Made by a program: the position numbers and the translations under genes
From: Archivesica marissinica
Taxonomy: Eukaryota; Mollusca; Bivalvia; Venerida; Vesicomyidae
Direction: 5' to 3'
DNA length: 64,000 nucleotides
Assembly (NCBI GenBank): GCA_014843695.1
Contig: CM026391.1
Span: 13,761,365 to 13,825,364 of the forward strand
The notes under the pieces: generated by a model
Seen by the model: the letters and a program-made list of their open reading frames with translations, nothing else
What the model was told of the DNA's origin: nothing
The model's database searches: none
In this document: positions 10,047-19,948 of the stretch, in pieces
Position numbering within the stretch: position 1 is the stretch's first letter
Layout: the number at the start of each line of letters is the position of its first letter

Positions 10047-10350
10047 CGGGGATCATTCTAGAGGGCGATGTGGGCGAAATTGTCGCCCTAGGGACGGACC
10101 CCTCTGGAGGCCTCACTTCTCCCTAAAAATTAAATTTTTTTTTGGTTTTTACGGTTTTCAAACAAAATTTTGTCTAGTAAGAAACACTGGCCCATTCATT
10201 ATAAAGCACTCCTTCTATTCAACTGTTGCATTTAATGGTTGTACTGTGCATTTTAACCCTAGTTTGCAGAAGTATATTAAAGAACACCATTTAAGGAAGC
10301 GATCACGCACTTTCTCACTTCTCACAAAAATTCTGACCTAGAATGAACCC
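10047..10350 (+). mobile_element. hAT-like MITE present only in copy A
   Basis: The ends are GGGATCATTCTAGAGGGC and CTAGAATGAACCCTG. The flanks ATGTGT / TGATGTGT indicate a target duplication of 6-8 bp. Copy B has the empty site GATAATGTGTTACCTTG at about 63950, so this is a presence/absence difference between copies. Confidence 0.85.
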
Positions 10351-10777
10351 TGATGTGTTACCTTGTACTCTATTTCCGGAAATGTGTTGTAGAATTACAA
10401 TTTAGCCCGGTACAGACTACAGTAGATTGTGTGTAAGTGGCCTGGCTACCTGTTACATTTTCCCTGTAAGCAAAGGTGTCTGGTTTGAGCTTCAGGTTAG
10501 CTGTACATTTTTCTTAGCCTGCATCTTTTGGCATGCTGCCAACAAAGTTTACAATTGTAAGCGTAATTTACATTTAAAATAAAGATAGCTTTTAATTCAG
10601 TTTATTTTGGGGGGGAAGTTTGAAAGAGCTTCCACATTGTTTTGAATATAATTTATCAATCACTTCTTTAGTATTCAGCTTTGATCATCTTCATGATGTT
10701 AGATATTACTGTAAAATATTAGCAAAAAAAAGAATCAAACCAACACACTGTTAATAATCTTACTAACATTCGATATC

Positions 10778-11025
10778 CAGGGTTCCCGCTGTCGGTCGCC
10801 AATTGCAACAAAAAACAAATATTGGCGCTAAATTTTGTGAATTGATGAAAATATTTGGCGCAGCCTCTTTTTTTTTGGCACATGTTTTGTCAAATACATG
10901 GCTTCAAATATTTATTTGTGAACTATATGGCTTTTAGTTGGCTCCAAGTATTTTTAATTGGCTCCAGTGTTTTCCAATTGACGACAGAAGTGGTGCAGAC
11001 AAACATTCAGACAGAGGGAACCCTG
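10778..11025 (+). mobile_element. hAT-like MITE, CAGGGTTCCC ends, inside a tandem repeat
   Basis: 248 bp from CAGGGTTCCCGCTG to GAGGGAACCCTG, flanked by GATATC on both sides. The uninterrupted target CATTCGATATCTGCATC is visible at 11430-11446 in the same repeat family, which supports precise insertion. Confidence 0.82.
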
Positions 11026-11510
11026 GATATCTGCATCAATTAAGTTATTATCAATGCTATATGTTTCGATTTCTTTGTCAGCTCGTGGTTACTATTTATA
11101 CTAACATTCAGTCCGCCTCCGTGGTCGAGTGGTTAAGGTCGCTGACTTGTATACCACTGTAACCTATCATCACTGATGGTCACGGGTTCGAGCCCCGCTC
11201 AGACCGTGTCTCATTTATATGAAAAAGTTGGCAGTTTCTTACGGAGGTTGGTGCACCCAAGTACTGGTTAACCGCTGGAGCCTGCCCAGGAAAGGTGTTG
11301 TTAGGTAAACTGCCCGCCGGCGATATAGCCCAAAATGGTGCTGATGCAGGCGTAAAACCCGAAATATAACATAATATCTATGCTATATGTTTCAATTTCT
11401 TTGTCGGCTCACATTTATTATGTATAATAACATTCGATATCTGCATCAATCGAGTTATTATCTATGCTATATGTTCAATTTCTTTATCAGCTCACGGTTA
11501 TTTTTGATTT
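11026..11510 (+). repeat. Three copies of an ~86-bp repeat, one split by a SINE
   Basis: GATATCTGCATCAAT..GTTATTAT..ATGCTATATGTTTC..TTTCTTTGTCAGCTC occurs at about 11026-11110, 11376-11430 (partial) and 11431-11510. The S4 SINE at 11111-11375 separates the first two. Confidence 0.65.
11111..11375 (+). mobile_element. S4 SINE, full length
   Basis: The tRNA-like head GCCTCCGTGGTCGAGTGG..GGTCACGGGTTCGAGCCCCG has a long variable region, like class II tRNAs such as Ser. The body has AAAAAGTTGGCAGTTTC and GGTGCACCCAAGTACTGG; the tail is GCGTAAAACCCGAAATATAA. Copies: 13832-14079, 21450-21720, 31178-31440, 47435-47690, 62561-62815. Confidence 0.9.
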
Positions 11511-11603
11511 TCTACATTAACATACTGTTATTACATCTACATTTCTGCTTGATTTTGTGCAGTATTACATGTATGTATTAAATGTACTTAATGTTATCTT
11601 CAG

Positions 11604-11841
11604 ATTTTCACTCACTTCTCTCACCTCACTTGTGAAAGACCTTGTCCGTCTTCTGCAAGTTACCCATGGTTCCATTCACCAAGCCTTCACCTCATCGGCC
11701 AATCACAATCAGCTAGACTGCTTCTTTGCTTTACTGCACCAAAGTCAAGTGGCACAGTCTACAAATAGTGGCATAGTCCAGAAGGAAACGTGCAATCTTA
11801 GCCAGTCTGCAAAGATATTACCCTTGCCAAATGAGATTAAG
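11604..11841 (+). CDS. INTU: Inturned copy A exon 6
   Basis: 238 nt between TTATCTTCAG and AAG|GTAAGC. Reads FSLTSLTSLVKDLVRLLQVT, HGSIHQAFTSSANHNQLDCF, FALLHQSQ and ends KILPLPNEIK. It aligns with INTU [20 protein letters not shown], then LDHFFNLFFQ and LPLEIK: the helical part after the first longin domain. It ends in phase 0. Confidence 0.92.
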
Positions 11842-11889
11842 GTAAGCTAATAGCTAGAACTAATAAATACATAGAATGTACTAGAGGTG

Positions 11890-12750
11890 ACTATTGAGGC
11901 CAAAATGACTATCACAATAGTATCACGATAGTTGAAAATACTATCACGATACTATTGCGATAGTCACTATGCTATCACGATACTATTGCGATATTTTGGT
12001 TAACACAGGTAATATGCAATATTGGTTTGACACTGATTTAATGAATCTATATCAATGCAAAAAAGAGTTTAATATGACTAGAATAGGTTAAGTAGCTAGA
12101 ACACTGACTTATACACTTAGTATGAAACTTAAAAAACAGTATGAAACTTAAACAAACATGTCTAACTCTTAACCTGCCACAGGTAGCATTTGTCACATGC
12201 CATATGTGAACAGTGTTGCTCCAGATCAGCCGATGCGCAGGCAGATCTGGAGCTACACTGTCTGTGCATGGCACATGTACCTGGCAGGAGGATAACATTT
12301 AACTTGTCACTACTCGTCATCAATCTCATCATGGCACATGCCATTGTCATACACAGTTCACTGCTTCCAGATTTTCTTCCCTGAAATGCCTGTATTCCGG
12401 GCGTCCGAGAAGTTACGACTGGATAGTGGTCGTCTAGTACACTACAGGGTATTGACCATTTACCGCACCCCTCTAGGGCAATTGCGCGATCGTATCGCCA
12501 GGGAGCTTTCAGCGGGTACACAATACAATCAAATAAGCGCCTATGCGAACGGTAGTAGTTACTTTCACTTTCAAAAGCATCACTGTCAATTGTAAGTGAA
12601 AACATTCGACAAAATTGAATTTTAAACTAACTATCGATAGTTCGATGGACTATCGGTGATAGTTATCGACTTGGAGTTTTGCTATCGACCTATTGCTATC
12701 GCCAGCTCCACTATCGTGATCTATCAATAGGTCGACCTATTGTTACACTA
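11890..12750 (-). mobile_element. Degenerate hAT-like element rich in CTATCG/CGATAG words
   Basis: The flanks CTAGAG|GTGACTATTG and CAATAGG..TGTTACA|CTAGAG suggest short duplicated targets around TGTAAC-type ends. Both subterminal regions carry many CTATCACGATA / GATAGTTATCG words. The interior minus-strand frame 12162-12605 is open for 147 codons, with an acidic start (DSDAFESESNYY) like many transposases, but I cannot assign it to a family. Confidence 0.5.
12165..12300. mobile_element. Nested inverted-repeat MITE
   Basis: CCTGCCACAGGTAGCATTTG..CACATGCCATATG pairs imperfectly with CATGGCACATGTACCTGGCAGG. The centre GATCAGCC..GGCAGATC resembles the hairpins of the element at 25152-25390. It lies inside the larger hAT-like element. 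Confidence 0.5.
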
Positions 12751-12825
12751 GAGTAGAATGTACTGTCTACGTGTATCTATCTGCCTTACAAGTGTTCGCA
12801 TTGTTCAATCTCTTAAGTTCTAGTG

Positions 12826-13628
12826 GGGGGCCTCTATAGCCTAGTGGTTAGGGCCATTGACTTCAAATCTCTTGTCTCTCACCACTGTAGGTTCAAACCC
12901 CATTGTAGGGTGTCAAACATTGACTTCAAATCACTTGGCACTCAACCCTTGTAGGTTCAAATCCCATTGCAGGGTGTCAAACATTGACTTCAAATCACTT
13001 GTCTCTCACCCTTGTAGGTTCAAATCCCATTGCAGGGTGTCAAACATGACTTCAAATCACTTGTCTCTCACCCTTGTAGGTTCAAATCCCATTGCAGGGT
13101 GTCAAACATCGACTTCAAATCACTTGTCTCTCACCCTTGTAGGTTCAAACCCCATTGCAGGGTGTCAAACATTGACTTCAAATCACTTGTCTCTCACCCT
13201 TGTAGGTTCAAATCCCATTGCAGGGTGTCAAACATTGACTTCAAATCACTTGTCTCTCACCCTTGTAGGTTCAAATCCCATTGCAGGGTGTCAAACATTG
13301 ACTTCAAATCACTTGTCTCTCACCCTTGTAGGTTCAAATCCCATTGCAGGGTGTCAAACATTGACTTCAAATCACTTGTCTCTCACCCTTGTAGGTTCAA
13401 ATCCCATTGCAGGGTGTCAAACATTGACTTCAAATCACTTGTCTCTCACCCTTGTAGGTTCAAACCCCAGTGTAGGGTGTCAAATTCTTTAATGTGAGGA
13501 AGCTACCCAGCTAGCTGGTGTAAGGTCAGTGGTTCTACCCTAGTGTGAGGGCCTCATGGTAGATTAACTTTTGTTAAAATTTAAAATGAGTACTCTCGTT
13601 AAATAAAGTCTTTATTATTATTATTATT
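12826..13628 (+). mobile_element. S9 SINE with internally amplified head
   Basis: The tRNA-like head GCCTCTATAGCCTAGTGGTTAG has a good A-box (TAGCCTAGTGG) and ends in B-boxes. The tail GAGGGCCTCATGGTAG..AAATAAAGTC and TTATT repeats follow at 13545-13628. Between them the head's B-box part is tandemly repeated. A related single-unit copy is at about 41617-41770. Confidence 0.7.
12857..13487 (+). repeat. 63-bp minisatellite: ten Pol III B-box units
   Basis: The unit contains TGACTTCAAATCACTTGTC, TCTCACCCTTGTAGGTTCAA and ATCCCATTGCAGGGTG. Each copy holds GGTTCAAATCC or GGTTCAAACCC, a match to the B-box consensus. Since 63 is a multiple of three, frames stay open (211 codons); these are not genes. 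Confidence 0.92.
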
Positions 13629-13831
13629 AGTGTCAAAAATACTGCTTGGCTGGTCGCCCGAGGTCCACTAATAATAGGTGGAGAATCGCCGTATGAGCTA
13701 AGCTGTTGGTGCAAGCTTAAAACCCCAAAACAAACTAAATTCTAGTATTATTGTTCTTGTGATGATGTTTGAGATTATTTACCCTCGTGACGATAATATT
13801 TTTCGAATTTGTTTCTTCTGTTTTTGCGTTT

Positions 13832-14079
13832 GGTCTGCCTCCGTGGTCGAGTGGTTAAGGTCGCTGACTTGTATACCACTGTAACCTATCATCACTGATG
13901 GTCATGGGTTCGAGCCCCGCTCAGACCATGTCTCATTTATATGAAAAAGTTGGCAGTTTCTTACGGAGGTTGGTGCACCCAAGTACTGGTTAACCGCTGG
14001 AGCCTGCCCAGGGAAGATGTTGTTAGGTAAACTGCCCGCCGGCGATAGAGCCCAAAAATGGTGCTGATGCATGCGTAAT
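13832..14079 (+). mobile_element. S4 SINE with target-site duplication
   Basis: A full S4 head and body, flanked by TTTTTGCGTTTGGTCT on the left and TTTTTGCGTTTAGTCT on the right (one mismatch in 16). It has the same structure as the copy at 11111-11375. Confidence 0.9.
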
Positions 14080-14136
14080 TGTTTTTGCGTTTAGTCTTTA
14101 CAATTTGAATTAACATCTATGCAACCAAGTTGTTTT

Positions 14137-14369
14137 AAACTTTATTTATGTTACAACGATTGGGAAGCAAGTTTTAACAACTTATATTAATCACTCTCGT
14201 TGGCGCAGATCAAAGCATAAATGGTGTAATTCGTGTGAGAGGAAACCGGAGTACCCGGAGAAAACTCACCTGGCGACCATCGTACCATCTTACATACTTC
14301 CAGGTCCGAGGATCAAACCCGGGTTACATTGGTGAGAAGCGTTCGCGCTAACCACTGTGCTGATTGGAC
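14137..14369 (-). mobile_element. S3 SINE with 14-bp target-site duplication
   Basis: A reverse-orientation S3 copy. AACCAAGTTGTTTT flanks it at 14123-14136 and 14370-14383. Head words CTAACCACTGTGCTGATTGG and body CGGAGTACCCGGAGAAAAC are clear. Confidence 0.9.
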
Positions 14370-14752
14370 AACCAAGTTGTTTTTCCTGTTCAAAATGGTG
14401 TGGTATAGCTTTACAATATTGTCTATGGACAAACTACGGTAACAAAATGCGATCATTTTTTTTTACTGTATGACTGGAAGCAACAGAAGTGAACACTGAT
14501 GCATGTAAGAAGATAATGTTATCTATCTTTTCACCCCTACAGTTTATTGTAGTTTATTCCATACTGTATGCTGGAAGAGTTTATTACTGAGATACGGGGT
14601 GGATGTGAGTGGGTACGGCTAATCATGCATGTATTCTATGTTACAGAGCTATGCAGATAGATTACTGACACGGTGCCTGTGTAGGTACGGCTAATCATGT
14701 ATGTATTCTATGTTACAGAGCTGTGCAGATAGATTACTGACACAGTGCCTGT

Positions 14753-15561
14753 TAAGGGTGCAACGATATACCGTGGGACGGTTTATCGCGGTATTAGGGC
14801 CACGGTTCGATACGCTGCATGCCCGGTACCGTCGGTACGGTATGGTACTGCAATTATTCCCGTCTCCAACGGAAGGGAGACTACTCTTACAAACAAAACA
14901 AACATGGCTGAATTACAATCGCCACCGGCAACTTTCAAATAAAAAATATGGGTGCATTTTGGATTCAAATTTAATATAGTTGACGGCGTAAAAACAACGG
15001 TGAAAGAAACAACCACTTGCCGCCATTGTTTCACGGACGTGTCATATAAAACGGGTAACACGACCAACATGACTACACACATGAAGCGTCATCATCCGAA
15101 CATCGACGTATCCGAATGTGGCCGGAAAAAATAAAGATCGGGATCAATCCAAAAAGAGCACAACCCCCGTTCCATCTGGGCAGCTAAGACTTAAAGAAGC
15201 ATTCAGTCAAAAACTCCCTACTGGATCAGTGCGGTCAAAAGAAATTGCAACGGCAATAGGCCAGTTTATTGCCTTAGATATGCGGCCCTATAGTGTAGTG
15301 GAAACAAATGGATTCAAAAATATGATAAAAACACTAGAACCTAAATATCAGTTACCTTGTCGGACACACTTTAGTGAGAGTGTTATCCCCAAACTCTATG
15401 AAGAAACAGTTTCAAATGTATTGGATGTACTTGAAAAGTTTAACTATTTTCTATAGTTTCCCCTTTGGTTCCATAAAACCATATCGCGATACGTATCGTA
15501 TCGTTACCCAAGAATCGTGATACGTATCATATCGTGAGGTAGGCGTATCGTTGCACCCTTA
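14753..15561 (+). mobile_element. 809-bp hAT element with perfect 8-bp target duplication
   Basis: The ends TAAGGGTGCAACGATA and TATCGTTGCACCCTTA are perfect 16-bp inverted repeats. GTGCCTGT is duplicated at 14745-14752 and 15562-15569. It carries a decayed N-terminal piece of a hAT transposase and lacks the catalytic region, so it is non-autonomous. It sits inside the exon 7 acceptor minisatellite, so it arrived after amplification began. Confidence 0.95.
14903..15456 (+). pseudogene. Broken hAT (ZBED-like) transposase N-terminus
   Basis: The probable start ATG at 14903 gives MAELQSPPATFK, then a TAA stop at 14939. The frame continues with a BED zinc finger, CRHCFTDVSYKTGNTTNMTT followed by HMKRHH (C-x2-C..H-x4-H). 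A frameshift near 15118 leads to a second piece with AIGQFIALDMRPYSVVETNG and PCRTHFSESVIPKLYEE, typical of ZBED/hAT transposases just before the DDE domain. It stops at 15456. No catalytic core or C-terminal dimerisation region is present. Confidence 0.88.
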
Positions 15562-17302
15562 GTGCCTGTGTAGGTACGGCTAATCATGTATGTATTCTAT
15601 GTTACAGAGCTGTGCAGATAGATTACTGACACGGTGCCTGTGTAGGTACGGCTAATCATTCATGTATTCTATGTTACAGAGCTGTGCAGATAGATTACTT
15701 ACACACAGGGTGTGTGTAGGTACGGCTAATCATATATGTATTCTATGTTACAGAGCTGTGCAGATAGATTACTGACACAGGGCCTGTGTAGGTACGGCTA
15801 ATCATGTATGTATTCTATGTTACAGTGCTGTGCAGATAGAGTACTGAGACACAGAGCCGGTGTAGGTACGGCTAATCATGCATGTATTCTATGTTACAGA
15901 GCTGTGCAGATAGATTACTGAGACACAGGGTGGGTGTGTAGGTACGGCTAATCATGCATGTATTCTATGTTACAGAGCTATGCAGATAGATTACTGAGAC
16001 ACAGGGTGTGTGTAGGTACGCTAATCATGCATGTATTCTATGTTACAGAGCTGTGCAGATAGATTACGGAGACACAGGGTGTGTGTAGGTACGGCTAATC
16101 ATGCATGTATCTATGTTACAGAGCTATGCAGACAGATTACTGACACGGGGCCTGTGTAGGTACGGCTAATCATACATGTATTCTATGTTACAGAGCTGTG
16201 CAGATAGATTACTGAGACACAGGGTGGGTGTGTAGGTATGGCTAGTCATGCATGTATTCTATGTTACAGAGCTGTGCAGATAGATTACTGAGACACAGGG
16301 CCTGTGTAGGTACGGCTAATCATGTATGTATTCTATGTTGCTGAGCTATGCAGATAGATTACTGACACAGGGCCTGTGTAGGTACGGCTAATCATACATG
16401 TATTCTATGTTACAGAGCTGTGCAGATAGATTACTGAGACACAGGGTGGGTGTAGGTACGGCTAATCATGCATGTATTCTATGTTACAGAGCTGTGCAGA
16501 TAGATTACTGAGACACAGGGCCTGTGTAGGTACGGCTAATCATGTATGTATTCTATGTTGCTGAGCTATGCAGATAGATTACTGACACAGGGCCTGTGTA
16601 GGTACGGCTAATCATACATGTATTCTATGTTACAGAGCTGTGCAGATAGATTACTGAGACACAGGGTGGGTGTAGGTACGGCTAATCATGCATGTATTCT
16701 ATGTTACAGAGCTGTGCAGATAGATTACTGAGACACAGGGTGGGTGTGTAGGTATGGCTAATCATGCATGTATTCTATGTTACAGAGCTGTGCAGATAGA
16801 GTACTGAGACACGGGGCCTGTGTAGGTACGGCTAATCATGCATGTATTCTATGTTACAGAGCTGTGCAGATAGATTACTGAGACACGGGCCTGTGTAGGT
16901 ACGGCTAATCATGTCTGTATTCTATGTTACAGAGCTGTGCAGATAGATTACTGAGACACAGGGTGGGTGTAGGTACGGCTAATCATGCATGTATTCTATG
17001 TTACAGAGCTGTGCAGATAGATTACTGAGACACAGGGTGGGTGTGTAGGTATGGCTAATCATGCATGTATTCTATGTTACAGAGCTGTGCAGATAGATTA
17101 CTGAGACACAGGGCCTGTGTAGGTACGGCTAATCATGTATGTATTCTATGTTACAGAGCTATGCAGATAGATTACTGACACGGGGCCTGTGTAGGTACGG
17201 CTAATCATGCATGTATTCTATCTTACAGAGCTGTGCAGATAGATTACTGTGACACGGGGCCTGTGTAGGTACGGCTAATCATGCATGTATTCTATGTTAC
17301 AG

Positions 17303-17356
17303 AGCTGTGCAGATAGAGTACTTACAGATTTTGAAGCTGCTGACTTTGGAGATATG
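17303..17356 (+). CDS. INTU: Inturned copy A exon 7
   Basis: 54 nt (18 codons, phase 0 to 0) reading SCADRVLTDFEAADFGDM between TTCTATGTTACAG and ATG|GTAAGG. It aligns with INTU MALSDLEAADFAEL; the FEAADFGDM block is diagnostic. It is the only unit of the array that continues into TTACAGATTTTGAAGC. Confidence 0.92.
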
Positions 17357-17390
17357 GTAAGGACTAAGAAATGATACCCACTTATTATTA

Positions 17391-17614
17391 GGAAGTTGTG
17401 ATAACGAAGTGGTAGCACGTTCGCTTCAGGTGCGAATGGCCCGGAGTTCGAGCTGTTACGATTGTGCCCTTTAGGCAAGGCATTTAAGTTCCACGTTGCC
17501 TCTTCTCTCTCCCTCATGACAATGGATTCCATCAGGAATGAGGTCTCGAGAGTGATTAGTATGTAAGTTGTAAGAACTTGTTTCGCAATCAAGCTAAGAT
17601 AAATGTGTATAACT
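17391..17614 (+). mobile_element. S2 SINE
   Basis: A plus-strand S2 copy: head GTGGTAGCACGTTCGCTTCA, B-box GGAGTTCGAGC, body AATGAGGTCTCGAGAGTG, tail AAGAACTTGTTTCGCAATC. ACTTATTATT occurs immediately on both sides. Confidence 0.87.
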
Positions 17615-17630
17615 TATTATTGTTATTATA

Positions 17631-17811
17631 ACAGCCGTCAGATTTGGTAAACAGCTGTCAGATTTGGTAAACTGCCGTCATATTTGGTAAACAGCTGTCA
17701 GATTAGGTAAACAGCCATCAGATTAGGTAAACAGCCATCACATTTGGTAAACAGCCATCTCATTTGGTAAACAGCCGTCATATTTGGTAAACAGCCGTCA
17801 TATTTGGTGAT
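17631..17811 (+). repeat. 20-bp minisatellite, nine units
   Basis: Unit ACAGCCGTCAGATTTGGTAA with CCATCA / GCTGTCA variants. It lies in intron 7. Confidence 0.9.
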
Positions 17812-18070
17812 GTTACAAATCTCTATGTTATATGTCTCTGATTTAAACAATAGCTATAGATGTCAATGACGCTCGCCCACATGGTTCGCCGGAGGCGAGG
17901 GTAAAATAGCTCAATCTTCAGATGTCAATGAACCACTTAAACCAGATTGTTTGTAATGAATGATATCTACTAAAAGTAATGTTTTACTGGAGATACAAAG
18001 ATGGTGATGACAGATTGTTGACCTGACTGATCAACCGTATCAAATGCATTGATTACAAATTACCTCTTAA

Positions 18071-18714
18071 AGCGACATTACATCGCAAAAAGGAAAATAA
18101 TGCATTTTTCACGTATAAATGCATTGCTACTACAAATTCTTCTAACATTGAATCAATAAACAGTGTTTGAGGTATACAATAGGATTTCATATACCGGTCA
18201 TCCACGCTCCTGTATTGACGTTTACTTGTCATTGGAGTCAATACTAAACACGCGATACTTTCATTTAGAGATAATTTAACTAAGATTAGGCACACATGTG
18301 AGATATCACGGTAAATATGTACCATATCTCGTGTTATTCAGGATAAACGCGTTGTGTTACGAATAAATGTCAACCCTATTTACATTATTTTATTATGTCA
18401 ACAAACCACGTATAAGACGTTTGTTTATTTGTTAAAATACAGTCAAACCTGTCTTAAGCAGCCAGTCAAGGGAATCACTGAAAGTGGCTGCTTAGCACAG
18501 GTGGCTGCTTAATAGAGGTCAAATGTATAATCAACTAGCATATTGGGAATCTTAATACTGGCTGCTTAATACAGGTTGGTTGCTTAATAGAGGTGACCAC
18601 TAACACAGGTTTGACTGTAATCAGTTTTTGAGGCAAATATTTGGGGAAAATATTACCATATAATAGCAAATTACATTCTGCAGATATTTGCGGTTTCACC
18701 GATGTAGTGTCGCT
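18071..18714. mobile_element. TTAA-flanked MITE, AGCGACATTACATC ends
   Basis: TTAA|AGCGACATTACATCG at the left and CGATGTAGTGTCGCT|TTAA at the right. It shares interior words (AATGCATTTTTCACGTATAA, AAACGCGTTGTG) with the inverted relative at 43512-44053. A CAGTCAAACC MITE is nested at 18440-18617. Confidence 0.75.
18440..18617. mobile_element. TA-flanked MITE, CAGTCAAACCTGT ends (nested)
   Basis: 178 bp with perfect inverted ends CAGTCAAACCTGT / ACAGGTTTGACTG and TA on both sides. Same family as 6450-6625. Confidence 0.85.
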
Positions 18715-18905
18715 TTAATGAATCCCTGTTTATTATTTATCTAGTGTTGGTTTTGTACGTCAATGCCAGCTAGTTTCGCACAGGTAAAGCTAACCAGTTA
18801 TTACAATTCGTTTCACTATTTCTTGGCACGTACCGGGTATGTGGAGTGATTCTCAATAACCCCCTTGCATCATTCATTTCAATCTATTTGTCATGTCATC
18901 GTACT

Positions 18906-19330
18906 GTATGTCCCGGTACAGACGTAGTCACCATTGGGGAGATCGTGTGCAGCCAACCCTGGGCTCGAACCCAGGACCTTTTGCTTACAGGGCGAACGTG
19001 CTACCGACTGAGTTATCCGGGCCGCTTACACATAATCTCCCTCAATGGTGGCTATGTCCGTACCACGACATACTTCTATACCAAAGTGGAATTCTTCCAC
19101 GAATTTCCAGGGATTGAGAACATGGTGAATATGATCTTGAGGTATATATCCAGTCACGGTCCCTTGTTGGGTGCCAACTGTCATAGAGTGAGAAGAATGT
19201 GCAGCCAACACAGTCCTCAAACCCAGGACCTTTCACCTACAGGGAGAACGCTTTACTGACCGAGCTAGCCTGGCCGTTTATATATAATCTCCATAATGCT
19301 GACTAAACCCATACCGCGACATATATATAT
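18906..19330 (-). mobile_element. Two tandem tRNA-derived SINE copies (S7)
   Basis: At 18950-19022 and 19198-19277 the minus strand reads like a tRNA: CCCGGATAACTCAGTCGG.. then GGTCCTGGGTTCGAGCCCAG in the first, with a perfect T-arm. Each is followed by CATAATCTCC..TAATGCTGAC / TCAATGGTGGC and CCGTACCACGACATA-type tails. The anticodon loop of the first would be CCTGTAA (TGT, Thr-like). Confidence 0.7.
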
Positions 19331-19504
19331 TTATAGAATATTTATCTGTGCTTTGTAAATTATGAAGAACAGATATGTTTAACCTTTAGCACGCCTTAAA
19401 CAAAAAGAAGCAGATAACAAATGTATCGTATAATTCTTATTTTTACTAGAAAGTAGGGCGTGACATTTCATTCAAATCTTTCCGATCCAGTGTGTTGTTT
19501 TTTC

Positions 19505-19885
19505 CAGTCTGACAGTTATTCCATTGAGTTATTTCATTCCAGTCCGACAGTTATTCCAGTTGGACATAACTGTTTTATTCCTGTCCAACAGTTATTCAAG
19601 TGAGTTGGGTTTTTTTCCAGTCTGACAGTTATATGAGTAAGATATAGTTGTATTTTCCAGTCTGACAGTTATTCCAGTGAGTTATTTCTTTCCAGTCTGA
19701 CAGTTATTCCAGTGAGTTATTTCTTTCCAGTCTGACAGTTATTCCAGTAAGATAGACTTATGTTTTTCAGTCTGACAGTTATTCCAGTAAGATAGACTTA
19801 TGTTTTCCAGTCTGACAGTTATTCCAGTGAGTTATTTCTTTCCAGTCTGACAGTTATTCCAGTAAGATAGACTTATGTTTTTCAG
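19505..19885 (+). repeat. ~34-38-bp minisatellite of duplicated exon 8 splice acceptors
   Basis: Ten units precede the real exon 8, most reading TTTCCAG|TCTGACAGTTATTCCA|GTGAGT or GTAAGA. TTTCAG|TCTGACAGTTA is the real exon 8 acceptor and first 11 nt. Units have a strong pyrimidine tract, acceptor, a 16-nt exon-like piece and a near-consensus donor. In the true exon the donor-like motif is absent, because the sequence becomes CTACAGTTGTCG. Confidence 0.92.
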
Positions 19886-19948
19886 TCTGACAGTTACTAC
19901 AGTTGTCGAAGAAGTTACTCCATTTTAGGATCATGTTTGTTTTACAAG
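19886..19948 (+). CDS. INTU: Inturned copy A exon 8
   Basis: 63 nt (21 codons, phase 0 to 0) reading SDSYYSCRRSYSILGSCLFY then K, between TTTTTCAG and AAG|GTAGGT. It aligns with INTU [20 protein letters not shown] then K, leaving little doubt. Confidence 0.94.

Larger units (their letters stand above)
14608..17302 (+). repeat. ~73-bp minisatellite of duplicated exon 7 splice acceptors
   Basis: About 25 units before the true exon, each with GTAGGTACGGCTAATCATGC, TTCTATGTTACAG and AGCTGTGCAGATAGATTACTG. TTCTATGTTACAG is the exon 7 acceptor, and AGCTGTGCAGATAGA is the first 15 nt of exon 7 exactly. The last unit is the real exon. Most units also have TGTAG|GTACGG downstream, so a 38-40-nt pseudo-exon with acceptor and donor recurs. 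A hAT element interrupts the array at 14753-15561. Confidence 0.93.

Noticed and set aside
12857..13497. 211- and 155-codon repeat frames
   Set aside because: Translation of the 63-bp B-box array in two frames.
18846..19259. 137-codon frame
   Set aside because: It covers two S7 SINE copies; tRNA-like heads explain the sequence.
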